From an uncultured Eubacteriales bacterium (GTDB lineage Bacteria > Bacillota > Clostridia > Oscillospirales > Acutalibacteraceae), in assembly GCA_934501135.1 (NCBI GenBank), contig CAKSUE010000035.1, positions 1 to 7,405 on the forward strand: DNA of 7,405 bases. Direction: 5' to 3'. Below the pieces are notes generated by a model. It did no database searches and had not been told where the DNA came from. It saw only the letters and a program-made list of their open reading frames with translations. Shown here piece after piece: positions 6,611 to 7,405 of this stretch (the stretch's first letter is position 1; the number at the start of each line of letters is the position of its first letter). The position numbers and the translations under genes were made by a program.

Positions 6611-6628
6611 GTGAAAGTATATAATTAT

Positions 6629-6657
6629 ATTATAAATATTCTATATATTTTTATCAA
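6629..6657 (-). promoter_or_regulatory. Sigma-A promoter of the ATPase-kor-ispDF operon
   Basis: On the minus strand, TTGATA (6657-6652), a 17-base spacer and a perfect TATAAT (6634-6629). The predicted start is near 6622, leaving only about 15 bases before GTG 6607. The region is very AT-rich, so chance matches are possible, but spacing and position are ideal. Confidence 0.65.
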
Positions 6658-6702
6658 GTATATAACATTTCAAAGCAAATTATGTTTTCTTTGACTATTT
6701 CC

Positions 6703-6732
6703 TTGAAAATCATAGTAAAAATACTATATAAT
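6703..6732 (+). promoter_or_regulatory. Sigma-A promoter of the membrane-protein gene, with a palindrome in its spacer
   Basis: TTGAAA (6703-6708), an 18-base spacer and a perfect TATAAT (6727-6732). The spacer contains the inverted repeat ATAGTA-AAAA-TACTAT (6712-6727), placed where a repressor or activator would act. Transcription would start near 6739. It is divergent from the kor-operon promoter, with about 45 bases between their -35 boxes. Confidence 0.55.
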
Positions 6733-6752
6733 AAAAACTGTATACTTTAAAC

Positions 6753-6776
6753 ATAGAGAAATTTTACAGTCTCTAT
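6753..6776 (+). repeat. Short inverted repeat in the leader of the membrane-protein gene
   Basis: ATAGAGA (6753-6759) and TCTCTAT (6770-6776) are perfect inverted arms around ten bases. In the transcript this would be a weak hairpin between the predicted start (about 6739) and the coding region. No U-run follows, so it is not a terminator. Confidence 0.35.
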
Positions 6777-6787
6777 AGATATGATTT

Positions 6788-6791
6788 GGAG
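6788..6791 (+). promoter_or_regulatory. SD site deciding the start of the membrane-protein gene
   Basis: GGAG lies seven bases upstream of TTG 6799. The ATG at 6781, six codons earlier, has no SD-like sequence before it; the upstream bases read CTCTATAGAT. Confidence 0.5.
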
Positions 6792-6798
6792 TGATTTT

Positions 6799-7293
6799 TT
6801 GGAGTCTTTAATTAAAGAGCTGGTAGAAAAATTAAATAACAATTTAGGTTCAGAATTAATTATTTTTTTAATATCTATGATGCCTCTTCTTGAATTGCGT
6901 GGTGGGCTATTAGCGGCAAAATTTTTAGATGTTGATTGGAAAATGGCTTTACCAATATGCATTGTTGGTAATTTACTTCCAATTCCTTTCATATTGCTTT
7001 TTATTAAAAAGGTTTTTATTTGGATGAAAAATACTCGTTTTGTTAAAGCAATAGATAAATTTGAACAACGTCTTAGAAAAAAGAGCGAATCTATTTTAAA
7101 ATATGAAACATTTGGATTATTTTTGTTTGTTGCTATTCCACTTCCGGGAACAGGGGCGTGGACTGGCGCTGGCGCTGCATCCCTTTTAGAAATGCCTATT
7201 AAAAATTCTATCATATCAATCTTCCTTGGGGTTATTTCTGCGGGAATTATTATGACTTTACTTTCCTACGGAGTCTTGGGACTTTTTTGTTAA
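6799..7293 (+). CDS. Small multidrug export-family membrane protein (COG2426-like)
   Basis: Hydrophobic protein of 164 residues from TTG 6799, or 170 from ATG 6781. It resembles the Sm_multidrug_ex family (PF06695), whose transport role is weakly established. Numbered from ATG 6781, hydrophobic segments lie at about 25-37, 55-79, 111-122 and 144-169, with a basic amphipathic stretch between (about 82-105, KNTRFVKAIDKFEQRLRKK). Two family motifs are clear: MMPLLELRGG (33-42) and IPLPGTGAWTGAGAA (119-133). Both are proline/glycine-rich and follow hydrophobic stretches, which suggests re-entrant loops like those proposed for DedA/VTT proteins. TTG 6799 is preferred because GGAG precedes it at good spacing. 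It is the only complete gene on the plus strand, is divergent from the kor operon, and has its own promoter and terminator. Substrate unknown. Confidence 0.85.
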   Translation: MESLIKELVEKLNNNLGSELIIFLISMMPLLELRGGLLAAKFLDVDWKMALPICIVGNLLPIPFILLFIKKVFIWMKNTRFVKAIDKFEQRLRKKSESILKYETFGLFLFVAIPLPGTGAWTGAGAASLLEMPIKNSIISIFLGVISAGIIMTLLSYGVLGLFC

Positions 7294-7316
7294 AAATAAT
7301 AAATTATACTAATCTT

Positions 7317-7345
7317 AACTTCTATTATATATAATAGAAGTTTTT
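7317..7345 (+). terminator. Rho-independent terminator after the membrane-protein gene
   Basis: A perfect 26-base palindrome (7317-7342, arms beginning AACTTCTATTATA) runs into five T (7341-7345). The top of the stem is all A/T, so pairing will open near the loop, but the CTTCTA base of the stem is stable enough. No matching U-run exists on the other strand, so it acts on rightward transcription only. Confidence 0.8.
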
Positions 7346-7370
7346 CTATTTAAATTTAGGAGATGTTCTT

Positions 7371-7405
7371 TTGGAAACCATTAATTCAGATATAGCAATA
7401 TTGGG
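7371..7405 (+). CDS. Start of a gene cut by the right edge, possibly a dinucleotide-binding protein
   Basis: AGGAG (7358-7362) lies eight bases before TTG 7371, which opens a frame reading METINSDIAILG up to the window edge. An ATG at 7363 in another frame meets a stop within eleven codons. The SDIAILG ending resembles the first beta strand of Rossmann FAD/NAD proteins (usually followed by GGPAG), but twelve residues cannot prove this. The gene follows the preceding terminator closely, and no distinct promoter can be assigned in the short gap. Confidence 0.5.
   Translation, partial: METINSDIAIL

Noticed and set aside
6608..6780. Search for a riboswitch (TPP or other) ahead of the kor operon or membrane-protein gene
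   Set aside because: The kor leader is only about 15-25 bases from the predicted promoter, and the other leader is about 60 bases with one weak hairpin, too little for a known riboswitch.
6747..7214. A 155-codon open frame on the minus strand opposite the membrane-protein gene
   Set aside because: It is antisense to a gene with clear family motifs, has no recognisable domain, and its composition follows the codons of the plus-strand gene.
1..7405. tRNA, rRNA, CRISPR array, insertion sequence or phage attachment site
   Set aside because: I saw no cloverleaf, no spaced repeats, no transposase and no terminal repeats. The window is densely packed with housekeeping genes of uniform composition.

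Overview
The window looks like a chromosomal fragment from a low-GC, strictly anaerobic Firmicute, most likely a member of Clostridia. The reasons are AT-rich intergenic DNA, A/T-ending codons, strong GGAGG or GAGGTGAT-type Shine-Dalgarno (SD) sites, a ferredoxin-dependent 2-oxoacid oxidoreductase with its own ferredoxin, the MEP isoprenoid genes ispD/ispF, and a CdaA-type diadenylate cyclase. I cannot name a genus from sequence alone.

Layout. Nearly everything is on the minus strand and is read from right to left. At about 6620-6740 there is a divergent promoter region. Leftward from it runs a probable single transcript: a P-loop ATPase, a two-cluster ferredoxin (korD), the alpha (korA, often annotated vorB), beta (korB) and gamma (korC) subunits of a 2-oxoacid:ferredoxin oxidoreductase, then ispD and ispF. 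It ends at a strong hairpin plus ten-U terminator at 2091-2122. A second leftward unit starts at a promoter near 2038-2065. It holds a small DUF3343 protein (putative S/Se carrier), a cysteine desulfurase-family PLP enzyme, and the first 183 codons of cdaA, which runs off the left edge. Rightward from the divergent region there is one small membrane-protein gene (Sm_multidrug_ex family) with its own terminator, followed by the first codons of another gene that is cut by the right edge.

How the genes fit together. KorDABC would interconvert a 2-oxoacid plus CoA with an acyl-CoA, CO2 and reduced ferredoxin. IspD and IspF make the middle of the MEP pathway, whose last two enzymes (IspG and IspH, not here) are iron-sulfur enzymes that need low-potential electrons. 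The desulfurase and DUF3343 pair handles persulfide sulfur or selenium. CdaA makes c-di-AMP. The gene with the least understood role is the P-loop ATPase heading the Kor operon.

Start sites deserve attention. In three genes the first possible GTG lies inside the SD itself. Better starts lie 9 bases downstream, and in one gene that start would be CTG. All gene families here are known. I found no mobile element, CRISPR array, tRNA, rRNA or recognisable riboswitch. No non-coding stretch exceeds about 190 bases.
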